This document shows, piece by piece, positions 1 to 9,623 of a stretch of DNA of 64,000 bases (position 1 is the stretch's first letter; the number at the start of each line of letters is the position of its first letter). The position numbers and the translations under genes were made by a program. This DNA is from Janthinobacterium saanense. Lineage in GTDB: Bacteria; Pseudomonadota; Gammaproteobacteria; Burkholderiales; Burkholderiaceae_D. The DNA is taken from contig NZ_JACHCI010000008.1 of NCBI RefSeq assembly GCF_014200675.1, positions 153,726-217,725 on the forward strand. Reading direction: 5' to 3'. Below the pieces are notes generated by a model, which was given only the letters and a program-made list of their open reading frames with translations, did no database searches and was not told the origin of the DNA.

Positions 1-1574
1 ATGCCGACTTCGTCGTCGACCATGCACGCAGCCGCCTGATCGCCGTGCGCGAACAGCATCCGGAGCAAGGCCACGCCCATCCCGAAAACAGCCTGGCCGC
101 GGTGCAGTTTGACGGCAGCGAAACGGTGCTGGCGCGCGGCCACGATTTTTATGCGGCGCCGCGCTTGTCGCCGGACGGCAGCCAGCTGGCCTGGATCAGC
201 TGGGACCATCCGCGCCTGCCGTGGCAGGGTACGGAGCTGTGGCTGGCCGACGTGCATGCCGATGGCACGCTGGGTTCGCCGCGCCTGATCGCCGGTGGCG
301 AGCGTGAATCGATTTGCCAGCCGGAATGGTCCCCGAACGGCTTGCTGCATTTTGTTTCCGACAGCAGCGGCTGGTGGAATCTGTATCGATTGCACGGCGC
401 CGATATCGAGGCGCTATGCCCGATGGAAGCGGAATTTGCCACGCCGCACTGGACCTTCGGCGCTTCCATGTACGGTTTCCTGTCGTCCGACGAGATCATC
501 TGCACCTATATCCAGCAGGGCGTCAGCCACCTGGGGCAATTAACCGTGGGCAGCGCCAGGCTGGAAGCCATTGCCCATCCGTACCAGGAAATCCGCGAAC
601 TGCGCGTGGGGCCGGGCTACCTGGCCTTGCTGGGCGGCAGCCCGACCATCGCGCTGGAACTGGCCCGCATCGATCTGTCGAACAATGAACTGGAAGTGCT
701 GGCCCAGTCGATCACGGCACTGCCTGCGCTCGGCTACCTGTCCGTGCCGCGCAGCCTGAGTTTTCCCAGCAACCACGGCCGCACGGCGCACGCCTTCTTT
801 TACCCGCCCCACAATGTGGACGTGCAAGCGCCAGAAGGCAGCTTGCCACCGGTCATCGTCATCAGCCATGGCGGCCCTACCAGCATGGCCAGCAACACCT
901 TGAAACTGGCGACACAGTACTGGACCAGCCGCGGCATCGGCGTGCTGGACGTGAACTACGGCGGCAGCAGCGGTTTCGGCCGCGAGTACCGCGATGCGCT
1001 CAAGGGGCAATGGGGCATTGTCGACGTGGAAGACTGCATCGCCGGCGCGCGTTATCTGACCGCCCATGGCCTGGCCGATCCTGAACGCCTGATCATCCGT
1101 GGCGGCAGCGCCGGCGGTTTTACCACTTTGTGCGCGCTGACCTTCCACGATGTATTCAAGGTGGGCGCCAGCTATTACGGCGTGTCCGATCTGAAGGGAC
1201 TGGACCTCGATTCGCACAAGTTCGAAGCGCGCTATACCGATTATTTGATCGCATCCCAGCCGCAAGCCGAAGTGCTGTACCGCGAGCGCTCGCCCATCCA
1301 CCACACGGATAAATTGTCGCGCCCCATGATTTTCCTGCAGGGCCTCGATGACAAGGTAGTGCCGCCGCAGCAATCCGAACTGATGGTCGACGCCTTGAAA
1401 GCGCGCGGCGTGCCGGTGGCCTATGTACCCTTGGCAGGCGAAGGCCATGGTTTCCGCAAGGCCGAAAACATCGTGCGCACCCTGGACGCGGAGCTGTATT
1501 TTTATCAGCGCGTGCTGAAACTGGCCACGCCTGCCGGCGAGGCGCCCGTACACATCGATAATCTGCCTGCCTGA
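1..1574 (+). CDS. S9 family peptidase, 5' end missing (prolyl oligopeptidase-like)
   Basis: The open frame is already running at the left edge (phase begins at base 3), so the true start lies upstream. About 524 residues are visible. The first half looks like the WD40/beta-propeller part of S9 peptidases, with repeats such as LSPDGSQLAWISWDHP and EWSPNGLLHFVSD. The second half is an alpha/beta-hydrolase with HGGPT, the nucleophile motif GGSAGG (about nt 1100-1117), a QGLDDKVVPP acid loop and a final GHGF carrying the catalytic histidine. In this family the enzyme cleaves short peptides at the N-terminal side; no signal peptide can be judged because the N-terminus is absent. The stop is 31 bp before the SNF2 gene, so co-transcription is possible. 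The family is secure, the substrate unknown. Confidence 0.93.
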   Translation, partial: ADFVVDHARSRLIAVREQHPEQGHAHPENSLAAVQFDGSETVLARGHDFYAAPRLSPDGSQLAWISWDHPRLPWQGTELWLADVHADGTLGSPRLIAGGERESICQPEWSPNGLLHFVSDSSGWWNLYRLHGADIEALCPMEAEFATPHWTFGASMYGFLSSDEIICTYIQQGVSHLGQLTVGSARLEAIAHPYQEIRELRVGPGYLALLGGSPTIALELARIDLSNNELEVLAQSITALPALGYLSVPRSLSFPSNHGRTAHAFFYPPHNVDVQAPEGSLPPVIVISHGGPTSMASNTLKLATQYWTSRGIGVLDVNYGGSSGFGREYRDALKGQWGIVDVEDCIAGARYLTAHGLADPERLIIRGGSAGGFTTLCALTFHDVFKVGASYYGVSDLKGLDLDSHKFEARYTDYLIASQPQAEVLYRERSPIHHTDKLSRPMIFLQGLDDKVVPPQQSELMVDALKARGVPVAYVPLAGEGHGFRKAENIVRTLDAELYFYQRVLKLATPAGEAPVHIDNLPA

Positions 1575-1605
1575 CTTTTCACCGTAACACCGACGCGGAA
1601 GCCGC

Positions 1606-4600
1606 ATGACCGATCAGCATTTGCTCAATGAATTCAACGCGCTGGAACAGCACGACAAAATGATCCTGGCCTTGCTGGCCATCGCCGGCGAGCCGGTTGG
1701 CAAGCATGCCGTGTATGAACACTTGCAGCGCGCCAATGTGGTCGAGCCTGACGGCACGCCATTCACGCTGGCGGTCGTCACCGGCATGCTGCAGCGCCTG
1801 GCCCGCCTGGCGTATGCGGAAGAGGTGGTGGGGCGCGGTTTTGCCTGCGCCGCCAGGCTGCGCTGGCCCGCCATGCACGCGGCCATCGAACACCTGGTGT
1901 TCCGCGACCTGTGCCAGGCAATCGAGCTGATCAATCCCGTGCGCCGCAACTGGGATGGCTATGTGGAATTGCGCAGTTACCGGCAAGGCGTGGCGCGTTT
2001 GCGCATCGCCCTGCTGCGCAACGATGAAACACGCCAGATAGCCGCCATCCTGGCCGCCTGTATGGCCTGTTATGAAGCGCAGCAACTGCATCCGCTGATC
2101 GAGATTTTTGGCCGGCCATTCGAGCCGGACATGCTGTCCTTCGTCGTGCCCCAATTACAGGATGAAATCCTGGCCGTGCTGCTGGGCAATGCACCGCGTG
2201 AACCGGCCACGGCACAAGCCATCCGCGCCTGCGCGCGCGCGCATTTCGCGGCCCAGTCGGCGATCGGCGACCATATCGCCGCCGCCCTGCCGCTGGCCCT
2301 GGCTGAAGACGCCCTGCTGTGCGGCGAGCTCGATATTGCCGCACAGTACCTGGCAAGCCAGCAAGGGCCGCAGGCGCTGTTTATCGACAGCAGCATTGCC
2401 GTGTTGCGCGGTGAACATGCTCACGCCGTGGCGGGCTTTGAAACGGCTTTGAAGGGCTTGCGCAAGGAAAGCGGCAAACGCAAGCTGTGCTTTAGCGGCA
2501 TCGGCGGCCATCTGTATGTGCTGACCTTGCTGCGCAGCAATGACGCCAAAGCCTTGAAAGCGGCGGAAACCTATCTCGATATCGCCCTGCACGCGCAACC
2601 CAACCATGACAGCGTGGTCTACCAGCAACTGAGCATGCTGCGCCAGGTGCGCGCCGGCATCATGCAAGCGGACATCATTCCCACGCGTAACTGGGAAACG
2701 GGTCTGCAGGCGCAATTGTTCCAGGCCTTGCTGTACTACTGGCTGGCCCTGCCGCAATTGAGCGAACGCACACCGCAATTACATGCGCTGGTGCAGCAAG
2801 CCGACGCGGCCGGCTATGACTTGATCGCGGCGCAAACGGCCGGCCTGCTGGGCCTGATGGGCGAGCCGGCACAAGAACGTTATGCCACGTCCAGGCGGGC
2901 CCAGCATGGCTTGACGGACATGGCGCCCTGGTTCGAACGCCAGGAAGCATGGCAGCGCCAGCTGAGCGCCCTGATCAACCTGCAGCAAAACGCCCCGCTG
3001 GAAACGCCAGGCAATATTTCGCGCCTGGTGTGGCTGGTGGCGTTCGATGCGCGCCATGGCATCACGGAAGTGGAAGTGCGCGAGCAAAAGCGCGATGTCC
3101 GCGGCGGCTGGAGCAAGGGCCGCGCCATGGGCTTGAAGCGCCTGGCCGAAGAAGTGGGCGAAATCGATTTCCTGTCGCCGCAAGATGTGCGCGCGGCCGG
3201 CAGTATTGCACCATTCAAGCAATATTACTCGTCGGCGCCGCGCTATGAAATCGAGGCCGACAAGGCGGCCGTGCTGCTGGTCGGCCATCCGCTGGTGTTC
3301 TGGCTCGATGCGCCCGAAACGCGCGTGGAATTGCTGGCCGGCGCACCGGAACTCTTGATCAAGTCGCACGGCGGCCAGCTATGGCTGGGTTTGCAACCGC
3401 CGCTGCCCGACAATGGCGGCAGCGTGGTGGTGGCCAAGGAAACCCCGACCCGGCTGCGCGTGGTGCATATATTGGACGAGCACCGGCGCATCGGCGCCAT
3501 CGTCGGCAGCGGCTTGTCGGTGCCGCTGCATGCGGAAAAACAAGTGTTGCAAGCGATAGGCGCCATCTCGACCATGGTGACCGTGCAATCGGATATCGGC
3601 GGCGGCGCGAGTGACGCCGAACTCATCACCGCCGACCGTCGCCTGCATGTGCATTTGTTGCCCTACAGCCAGGGCTTGAAGATGCAGATACTGGTGCGCC
3701 CACTGCTCGATAATGGCGCGTATTACGCCCCCGGCAGCGGCGCCGAAAGCGTGTTTGCCGACGTGGCAGGGCGGGCCGTGCAAGCGCGCCGCGACCTCAA
3801 TGCCGAACGCGAAGCACAGCGCCAGCTGATCGGACGTTGCCTGGTGCTGGAAGAAGCCGAGGAAGACCACGGCGAATGGCTGCTGGGCCAGCCTTCGCTG
3901 TGCTTGCAGCTGCTGGTGGAGCTGCAGGAACTGGACCCGGCCGGCATCGTGCTGGCCTGGCCAGAAGGCGAATCGTTCCGCGTCTCCAAGCGCATCGAAA
4001 GCGCCCAGATGCGCCTGAACATCAAGAGCGAAAAAGACTGGTTTGCCGCCAGCGGCGAAGTGCAGATCGATGAAAACAAGGTGATGGATTTGCGCGCCCT
4101 GCTCGACTTGATGCAGAACAACAAGAGCCGCTTCGTGGCCCTGGGCGATAACCAGTTTTTGGCCCTCAGCGATGAATTGCACCGCCGCTTGTCGGAACTG
4201 GCGGCGTACGGCGAAACGCACGACGATGGCGTGCATGTGCATCCGCTGGCGGCGTTTGCGCTGGAGGAGCTGGCCAATGACGCCGGCGGCGTCAAAGCCG
4301 ACAAGCTGTGGCGCGAACACTTGCTGCGCCTGCGCGCACTGGACGAGTATCAGCCGCAATTGCCCAGCACCTTGCAGGCGGACTTGCGCGACTATCAGCT
4401 GGCCGGCTTCGCATGGCTGGCGCGCCTGGCGCACTGGGGCGTGGGCGCCTGCCTGGCCGACGACATGGGCCTGGGCAAGACTTTACAGGCGCTGGCCCTG
4501 ATACTGGCGCGCGCACCGAATGGCCCCGCGCTGGTGGTCGCGCCCACCTCCGTGTGCATGAACTGGATCAGCGAAGCGCAGCGTTTTGCGCCCACCTTGA

Positions 4601-5775
4601 AAGTGAAACTGTTCGGCAGCGGCGACCGCGCCGGGATGCTGGACAATGTGCAAGCCTTCGACCTGGTGGTAGTCAGCTATGGCTTGCTGCAGCAGGAGGC
4701 GGCCATGTTTGCCGGCGTACGCTGGCATAGCATCGTGCTCGATGAAGCGCAGGCGATCAAGAATGGCGCGACCAAGCGCTCGCAAGCCGTGATGGCCCTG
4801 CAAGGGGACTTCCGCATGGTGGCCAGCGGCACGCCGCTGGAAAACCATCTGGGCGAATTGTGGAATCTGTTCCGTTTCATTAACCCAGGTTTGCTGGGCA
4901 CCCTGGACCAGTTCAACCTGCGCTTTGCGGGCCCGATCGAAAAAGACCAGGACAAGCGCGCCGCAGCCGGCGCCCGCCTGCGGTTGCGGCGTTTGATCGC
5001 GCCCTTCATCTTGCGCCGCACCAAGACGCAAGTGCTATCCGAATTGCCGTCGCGCACGGAAATCGTGCTGGAAGTGGAGTTGTCGCCGCAGGAAACGGCG
5101 CTGTATGAATCGCTGCGCCGCGAAGCGCTGGAAAAGCTGGCCATGGTGGAAGGACCAGCCTCGAAAAAAGCCATCCAGATCCTGGCCGAAATCATGAAGC
5201 TGCGCCGCGCCTGCTGCAACCCGCAACTGGTGGCGCCGGAACTGGGCCTGGCCAGCAGCAAGCTGGCAGCCTTCGCAGAACTGCTGTCGGGCTTGCTGGA
5301 AAACCGCCACAAGGTGCTGGTCTTCAGCCAGTTCGTCGACCACCTGAGCCTGATCCGCAAACATCTGGAGCAACATGGCATCAGCTATCAGTATCTCGAT
5401 GGCGCCACGCCCATGCAGGAGCGCAAGCGCCGCGTCGATGCCTTCCAGGCGGGCGAAGGCGAGGTGTTCCTGATCAGCCTGAAAGCGGGCGGCATGGGCA
5501 TCAACCTGACGGCGGCCGATTACGTGATCCATATGGACCCGTGGTGGAATCCGGCCGTGGAAGACCAGGCTTCGGACCGCGCCCACCGCATGGGGCAATT
5601 GCGCCCGGTAACGATTTACCGCCTGGTGGCCAAGCACACGATCGAGGAAGGCATCGTCGAATTACACCAGCACAAGCGCGACCTGGCTGACAGCTTATTG
5701 GAAGGCAGCGACGCAGCGGCGCGCATGTCGGCCAGCGATATGCTGGGCATGTTGCAGGAAGGGTTGAAGCAGTAA
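1606..5775 (+). CDS. SNF2-family DNA-dependent ATPase, long form (1389 aa)
   Basis: The C-terminal 480 residues form a complete SNF2/RapA-type two-lobe motor: GLGKT at residues 955-959, DEAQ at 1046-1049, a SGTPLENH motif III, and a helicase C lobe ending in an LKAGGMGINLTAADYVIH stretch and a DRAHRMGQ motif VI. Such proteins translocate on double-stranded DNA and remodel nucleoprotein rather than unwind DNA. The first ~900 residues resemble nothing I can name; they are rich in Ala and Leu and may hold helical repeats. SNF2 proteins of bacteria are often 900-1100 residues, so this one is long. GGAAG sits just before the ATG. A second SNF2 gene lies at 35820-38930 and shares the motor motifs, so the two are probably paralogues in the motor only. 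No restriction or toxin gene adjoins it. Confidence 0.9.
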   Translation: MTDQHLLNEFNALEQHDKMILALLAIAGEPVGKHAVYEHLQRANVVEPDGTPFTLAVVTGMLQRLARLAYAEEVVGRGFACAARLRWPAMHAAIEHLVFRDLCQAIELINPVRRNWDGYVELRSYRQGVARLRIALLRNDETRQIAAILAACMACYEAQQLHPLIEIFGRPFEPDMLSFVVPQLQDEILAVLLGNAPREPATAQAIRACARAHFAAQSAIGDHIAAALPLALAEDALLCGELDIAAQYLASQQGPQALFIDSSIAVLRGEHAHAVAGFETALKGLRKESGKRKLCFSGIGGHLYVLTLLRSNDAKALKAAETYLDIALHAQPNHDSVVYQQLSMLRQVRAGIMQADIIPTRNWETGLQAQLFQALLYYWLALPQLSERTPQLHALVQQADAAGYDLIAAQTAGLLGLMGEPAQERYATSRRAQHGLTDMAPWFERQEAWQRQLSALINLQQNAPLETPGNISRLVWLVAFDARHGITEVEVREQKRDVRGGWSKGRAMGLKRLAEEVGEIDFLSPQDVRAAGSIAPFKQYYSSAPRYEIEADKAAVLLVGHPLVFWLDAPETRVELLAGAPELLIKSHGGQLWLGLQPPLPDNGGSVVVAKETPTRLRVVHILDEHRRIGAIVGSGLSVPLHAEKQVLQAIGAISTMVTVQSDIGGGASDAELITADRRLHVHLLPYSQGLKMQILVRPLLDNGAYYAPGSGAESVFADVAGRAVQARRDLNAEREAQRQLIGRCLVLEEAEEDHGEWLLGQPSLCLQLLVELQELDPAGIVLAWPEGESFRVSKRIESAQMRLNIKSEKDWFAASGEVQIDENKVMDLRALLDLMQNNKSRFVALGDNQFLALSDELHRRLSELAAYGETHDDGVHVHPLAAFALEELANDAGGVKADKLWREHLLRLRALDEYQPQLPSTLQADLRDYQLAGFAWLARLAHWGVGACLADDMGLGKTLQALALILARAPNGPALVVAPTSVCMNWISEAQRFAPTLKVKLFGSGDRAGMLDNVQAFDLVVVSYGLLQQEAAMFAGVRWHSIVLDEAQAIKNGATKRSQAVMALQGDFRMVASGTPLENHLGELWNLFRFINPGLLGTLDQFNLRFAGPIEKDQDKRAAAGARLRLRRLIAPFILRRTKTQVLSELPSRTEIVLEVELSPQETALYESLRREALEKLAMVEGPASKKAIQILAEIMKLRRACCNPQLVAPELGLASSKLAAFAELLSGLLENRHKVLVFSQFVDHLSLIRKHLEQHGISYQYLDGATPMQERKRRVDAFQAGEGEVFLISLKAGGMGINLTAADYVIHMDPWWNPAVEDQASDRAHRMGQLRPVTIYRLVAKHTIEEGIVELHQHKRDLADSLLEGSDAAARMSASDMLGMLQEGLKQ

Positions 5776-5835
5776 AAAACACAAGGGCAAACGCATTCCA
5801 TGCGATGATGATTTTCCTTTTTTCTTTCCAGCACC

Positions 5836-6324
5836 ATGACCGACTATATCGCCACCACTTCCGGCCAGCGCGCCACTTTTCTGTGCGGTAAATCCTGGAC
5901 AGCCTACGTCGGCACCTTCGTGCTGGCGGTGCTGCTGTTTTTCGCTGCCCTGCCGCTGGCTTTCAAGTACAACACGCGCGCTGCGCTGGTGGTGCTGATC
6001 GGCTCGGCGCTAATCGTCGGCTATCGATTTCTGTCTATCCGCAGCGTGCAGCTGTATTACGACGAGGCTGGCGTATGGCTGGCCTCGGGCATCTTGCCGT
6101 GGAAGAAGAAATTGAACGGCGTGAAATGGCGCGACATGGATGAGGCTAGCTATGAAAGCAATTTCTGGAGCTGGCTGTTCCGCTCTTATACGGTACGCAT
6201 CAGCCAGCGTTATACCCAGGACACGGAAATTTTCGCCAGCGGCATGGCGCGCGGCAAGGACGCCGTGGCCAGCGTGAATGCGCGTCTGCAAGAGATGATA
6301 CCCAGCCACGCCGTCACACTCTAA
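5836..6324 (+). CDS. small membrane protein, unknown function
   Basis: 162 residues. Two hydrophobic segments lie at about residues 25-45 and 50-68, followed by a polar domain of ~90 residues containing VWLASGILPW and a Trp/Tyr-rich stretch (FWSWLFRSYTVRI). This shape (two membrane helices, then a small beta-rich domain) resembles bacterial PH-like membrane proteins, but that is only a resemblance. No good ribosome-binding site precedes the ATG. It lies 60 bp after the SNF2 gene on the same strand. Function is not known. Confidence 0.7.
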   Translation: MTDYIATTSGQRATFLCGKSWTAYVGTFVLAVLLFFAALPLAFKYNTRAALVVLIGSALIVGYRFLSIRSVQLYYDEAGVWLASGILPWKKKLNGVKWRDMDEASYESNFWSWLFRSYTVRISQRYTQDTEIFASGMARGKDAVASVNARLQEMIPSHAVTL

Positions 6325-6495
6325 GTGCTGACACCGTTTGCCCGCCGCAAAAATCTGCGCAGGCCGGGTAATTGATGCTAATCTTTGGGCCGTCCAGGCA
6401 AGCAAACCCACGTTAAAAATAATTGTTTGTTACTTATATTGTCAGGTTTTTATTCACTGATTTTTACAAATAACCAAATAATCAAGAGATTTGAG

Positions 6496-8313
6496 ATGAT
6501 GACGAAGAATAAAGTTGTAATCGCTGCATTGATGATGGCCTTCACCACGGCGCCCGCCATGGCCGCCAAGAAAACCCAGAAACATGGCAAGGCAGCCGCC
6601 AGCGCCAGCAAGAAAACAGCTGCCGCAGCACCGGTCGCGGCAGAAAACAGCCGCGACCGCGCCATGAATAATCTCAGCGGCCAGTTCCTGACGGCCCTGT
6701 GGCGCCTCGATCCGGAAGCGGCGATCTCCGTCGGCAAATACGATGGCGCAGCCAATCTCACCATCCCCGACGCAGCCAACCGCCAGGCGCGCCTGGCCTT
6801 CATCGATGAGTGGATGGACAAGTTCGGCAAGCTCGACGGCAGCAAAATGTCGCCCAAACAGCGCACCGACCTGGCGCTGGTCACCAACAAGCTGCAATCG
6901 GACCGCTGGTATCTGACCACCTTCCGCGATTTCGAGTGGAATCCGGCCGAATACAATGTGGCCAGCACGATCGACTTTATCCTCAATACGGAGTATGCGG
7001 CCCAGCCGCAGCGCCTGCGCACCTTGCTCAAGCGCATCGCCACCGTGCCGCAATATTATGCGGCGGCGCGCGCCAGCATCAGTCATCCGACGCGTGAACA
7101 CACGCAGCTGGCCATCGCACAAAGCGCAGGCGTGCTGAGCGTGCTCGACGACCTGAACAAGACGGCGCAAGCGTCGATCCTGACGCCGACCGAGAAGCAG
7201 TTGTACAACGTGCGCATCACTGCCGCCAAGACGGCGGTGCAAGGCTATGCCAGCTGGCTGGGCGAGCAAGACGCCTTGCTGGCGCAGAATGGCGCGCGCT
7301 CCTTCCGTATCGGCAAGGAATTGTATGATCAGAAATTTGCCTACGATATACAGGCCGGCGTCAGCGCGGAGCAGATGTACCAGAAGGCCCTGGATGAGCG
7401 TGAAAAGCTGCTGACGCATATGGATAGCCTGTCCGACGAACTGTGGACCAAGACCATGGGCGATACGCCCAAGCCGGCTGACCGCACGGCCAAGATCGGC
7501 ATGGTGATCGACAAGCTGTCGAGCAATCACGTGGCGCCGGCCGATTTCGTACCTGAAATCCGCCGCCAGATTCCCGAACTGCAAGCCTGGGTCACCAGCC
7601 ACAACCTGCTGACCATGGACCCGAAAAAACCGCTGGTGGTGCGTGAAACGCCGGTCTACCAGCGCGGCGTGGCTGGCGCCAGCATTGAAGCGCCGGGTCC
7701 GTATCGTCCGCAAGACCGCACTTATTACAACGTGACCCCGCTCGATGGCGAAACGCCGGAACAGCAGGAAAGCAGCTTGCGTGAATACAACCACTGGATC
7801 TTGCAAATCCTCAATATCCACGAAGCCATTCCTGGCCATTACACGCAGCTGATCTATGCCAACAAGTCGCCATCGCTGATCAAGTCCATCTTCGGTAACG
7901 GCGCCATGGTCGAAGGCTGGGCAGTGTATGGCGAGCGCATGATGCTCGAATCCGGTTATGGCGACAATGCGCCGGAAATGTGGCTGATGTACTCGAAATG
8001 GAACTTGCGCAGCGTCACCAATACCATCCTCGATTACAGCGTGCACGTGCTGGGCATGACGGAAGAACAGGCGCTCGACTTGCTGACGCGCCAGGCCTTC
8101 CAGACCCCGCGTGAAGCGAAGGAAAAATGGCGCCGCGTGCAGCTGAGCTCAGTTCAACTGACCAGTTATTTCAGCGGTTTCAGCGAAATCATGGACTTGC
8201 GCGAACAACGCAAGCAGGCGCTGGGCAGCAAGTTCGTGCTGAAGGATTTCCATGAGCAATTCCTCAGCTATGGCAGCGCACCCGTCAAAGTCATCAAGGA
8301 ATTGATGCAGTAA
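6496..8313 (+). CDS. secreted DUF885 family protein, probable metallopeptidase-like
   Basis: 605 residues from the ATG at 6496. An in-frame ATG at 6385 exists, but the 6496 start is preceded by AAGAGA about 8 nt upstream and gives a clean signal peptide (MMTKNKVVIAALMMAFTTAP, cleavage near AMAA). A Lys/Ala-rich linker follows. Near the C-terminus are HEAIPGH and, downstream, EGWAVYGE, the two motifs that characterise DUF885 and look like a zinc-peptidase active site. Known: DUF885 proteins are exported and poorly characterised. Inferred: a periplasmic peptidase. A strong terminator follows 23 bp after the stop, so the gene is probably a single transcription unit end. Confidence 0.88.
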   Translation: MMTKNKVVIAALMMAFTTAPAMAAKKTQKHGKAAASASKKTAAAAPVAAENSRDRAMNNLSGQFLTALWRLDPEAAISVGKYDGAANLTIPDAANRQARLAFIDEWMDKFGKLDGSKMSPKQRTDLALVTNKLQSDRWYLTTFRDFEWNPAEYNVASTIDFILNTEYAAQPQRLRTLLKRIATVPQYYAAARASISHPTREHTQLAIAQSAGVLSVLDDLNKTAQASILTPTEKQLYNVRITAAKTAVQGYASWLGEQDALLAQNGARSFRIGKELYDQKFAYDIQAGVSAEQMYQKALDEREKLLTHMDSLSDELWTKTMGDTPKPADRTAKIGMVIDKLSSNHVAPADFVPEIRRQIPELQAWVTSHNLLTMDPKKPLVVRETPVYQRGVAGASIEAPGPYRPQDRTYYNVTPLDGETPEQQESSLREYNHWILQILNIHEAIPGHYTQLIYANKSPSLIKSIFGNGAMVEGWAVYGERMMLESGYGDNAPEMWLMYSKWNLRSVTNTILDYSVHVLGMTEEQALDLLTRQAFQTPREAKEKWRRVQLSSVQLTSYFSGFSEIMDLREQRKQALGSKFVLKDFHEQFLSYGSAPVKVIKELMQ

Positions 8314-8336
8314 GCAAGACAGATGATCGTTGGAAA

Positions 8337-8357
8337 GGGCGCTGCGGCGCCCTTTTT
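8337..8357 (+). terminator. Rho-independent terminator after the DUF885 gene
   Basis: GGGCGC-TGCG-GCGCCC is a perfect 6-bp stem with a 4-nt loop, extended by AAA/TTT, and is followed by five T. It lies 23 bp downstream of the stop codon of the preceding gene. Confidence 0.9.
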
Positions 8358-8479
8358 CATGGGCTTGTGCTTGCGCAAACCGGTGCTGGCACAAAGGACT
8401 ACGCTCATTGATGCCAGCACCAGATATACGGCGCTGGCATTTGCCACTTTTTCTGCTAGTCTGGAAGACAGGGAGCATC

Positions 8480-8794
8480 ATGAACATGTCCATCCAATTC
8501 GATACACTCGATTACGCCAAAAAATTATCCTCTGCTGGCGTCCCCGCACCGCAGGCGGAAGCCCATGCAGCAGCCTTGGGCAATGCGCTGGCATCGTCAG
8601 CCGTGGCACGCGGTGAACTGTCTGCGCTGGAACAAAACCTGCTGTCGGCGATCAAACTAGGCGAACAGCAAATTCACGGTCGGCTCGAACGCATGGATTT
8701 GCGGCAGGGGGCGGACATGAAACATGTCTATTGGATGATGAGCACCCTGATCCTCCTGAACCTGGGCATCTTGAGCAAGCTGATGCTGCAATAG
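8480..8794 (+). CDS. DUF1640-type coiled-coil membrane protein
   Basis: 104 residues. The N-terminus (IQFDTLDYAKKLSSAGVP, then a stretch rich in Gln, Ala and Glu) is the hallmark of DUF1640/CCDC90-like proteins. A central coiled coil (about residues 45-80) and a single C-terminal membrane helix (VYWMMSTLILLNLGILSKLM) complete the family pattern. GGGAG at 8471-8475 favours 8480, although an in-frame ATG at 8486 has better spacing (10 nt). The bacterial family has no settled role. It is isolated between two terminators, so it is probably expressed alone. Confidence 0.8.
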   Translation: MNMSIQFDTLDYAKKLSSAGVPAPQAEAHAAALGNALASSAVARGELSALEQNLLSAIKLGEQQIHGRLERMDLRQGADMKHVYWMMSTLILLNLGILSKLMLQ

Positions 8795-8810
8795 CGCTGG
8801 GCTCATCCAT

Positions 8811-8849
8811 AAAAAAGCCGCTGCTCCTCACGGAGGCAGCGGCTTTTTC
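8811..8849. terminator. Bidirectional terminator between the DUF1640 gene and tatC
   Basis: AAAAAGCCGCTGC and GCAGCGGCTTTTT form a long stem around a short GC-rich loop, with A and T tracts on both sides. It can end the plus-strand gene at 8794 and the minus-strand his-tat transcript at 8868. Confidence 0.9.
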
Positions 8850-8867
8850 ACGTCAACAGGTAAAAAC

Positions 8868-9623
8868 TCAGGAAGCTTCTTCCGGCGCTTGCGTGGCTTT
8901 CACAAAGATAGGCGCCACCAGCAAGCCCAGTTCAAACAGCAGCCACATGGGAATGGCCAGCGAGAACTGGCTGACCACGTCCGGCGGCGTGACGATGGCG
9001 GCGATCACGAAAGCGCCAACGATCACGTAAGAACGCATTTGTTTGAGCTTGGCGATGCTGACCAGGCCCATGCGCACCAGGATCACCACCACCACCGGCA
9101 CTTCGAAGGTGGCGCCAAACGCCAGGCACATCGACATGACGAAATCGAGATAATTTTCAATATCGGGCGTGACAGCAATCGAAGCGGGCGCGAAATTGCT
9201 GATGAAGTGGAACACGCGGCCAAACACAAAGAAATAACAGAAAGCCACGCCGGCGATAAACAGCAGGGACGATGAAATGACCAGTGGCGCAATCAAGCGC
9301 TTTTCATGCGCGTACAAGCCCGGAGCGATAAAGGCCCACAGCTGATACAGCACCCACGGCAGCGAGATGATAAAACCCAGCAGCAAGGTTACCTTCATGG
9401 GTATCAAAAAGGGCGACACCACGCCGGTAGCGATCAGTTTCGAACCGGCCGGCAACGCTGCCAGCATGGGCTCGGCAATGAAGTCATAAATATGCGCGGC
9501 GCCTGGCCAGTAAAACAGCACGGCGCAGACGACGGCCAGACCGATCGACGCCTTGACCAGGCGGTTGCGCAGCTCGACCAGATGCGAGATAAATGTTTCT
9601 TCCAACGGGGCTTTGCTACTCAT
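8868..9623 (-). CDS. tatC: Sec-independent protein translocase subunit TatC
   Basis: 251 residues with six hydrophobic segments. The N-terminal TFISHLVELRNRL stretch is the conserved TatC cytoplasmic motif that binds twin-arginine signal peptides; FIAEPMLAALP and the IPMKV helix follow as in the family. TatC forms the receptor complex with TatB in the inner membrane and exports folded proteins. The start codon overlaps the tatB stop by 4 bp, showing translational coupling. It is the last gene of the his-hinT-tat block. A client is visible in the window: the LD-carboxypeptidase at 50993-52069 carries a twin-arginine leader. Confidence 0.97.
   Translation of the reverse strand: MSSKAPLEETFISHLVELRNRLVKASIGLAVVCAVLFYWPGAAHIYDFIAEPMLAALPAGSKLIATGVVSPFLIPMKVTLLLGFIISLPWVLYQLWAFIAPGLYAHEKRLIAPLVISSSLLFIAGVAFCYFFVFGRVFHFISNFAPASIAVTPDIENYLDFVMSMCLAFGATFEVPVVVVILVRMGLVSIAKLKQMRSYVIVGAFVIAAIVTPPDVVSQFSLAIPMWLLFELGLLVAPIFVKATQAPEEAS

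Noticed and set aside
1606..5775. SNF2 gene as part of a DISARM-like or other defence system
   Set aside because: No methylase, DUF1998, PLD nuclease or other defence partner adjoins either SNF2 gene; the methylase at 15814 is far away within the his operon.
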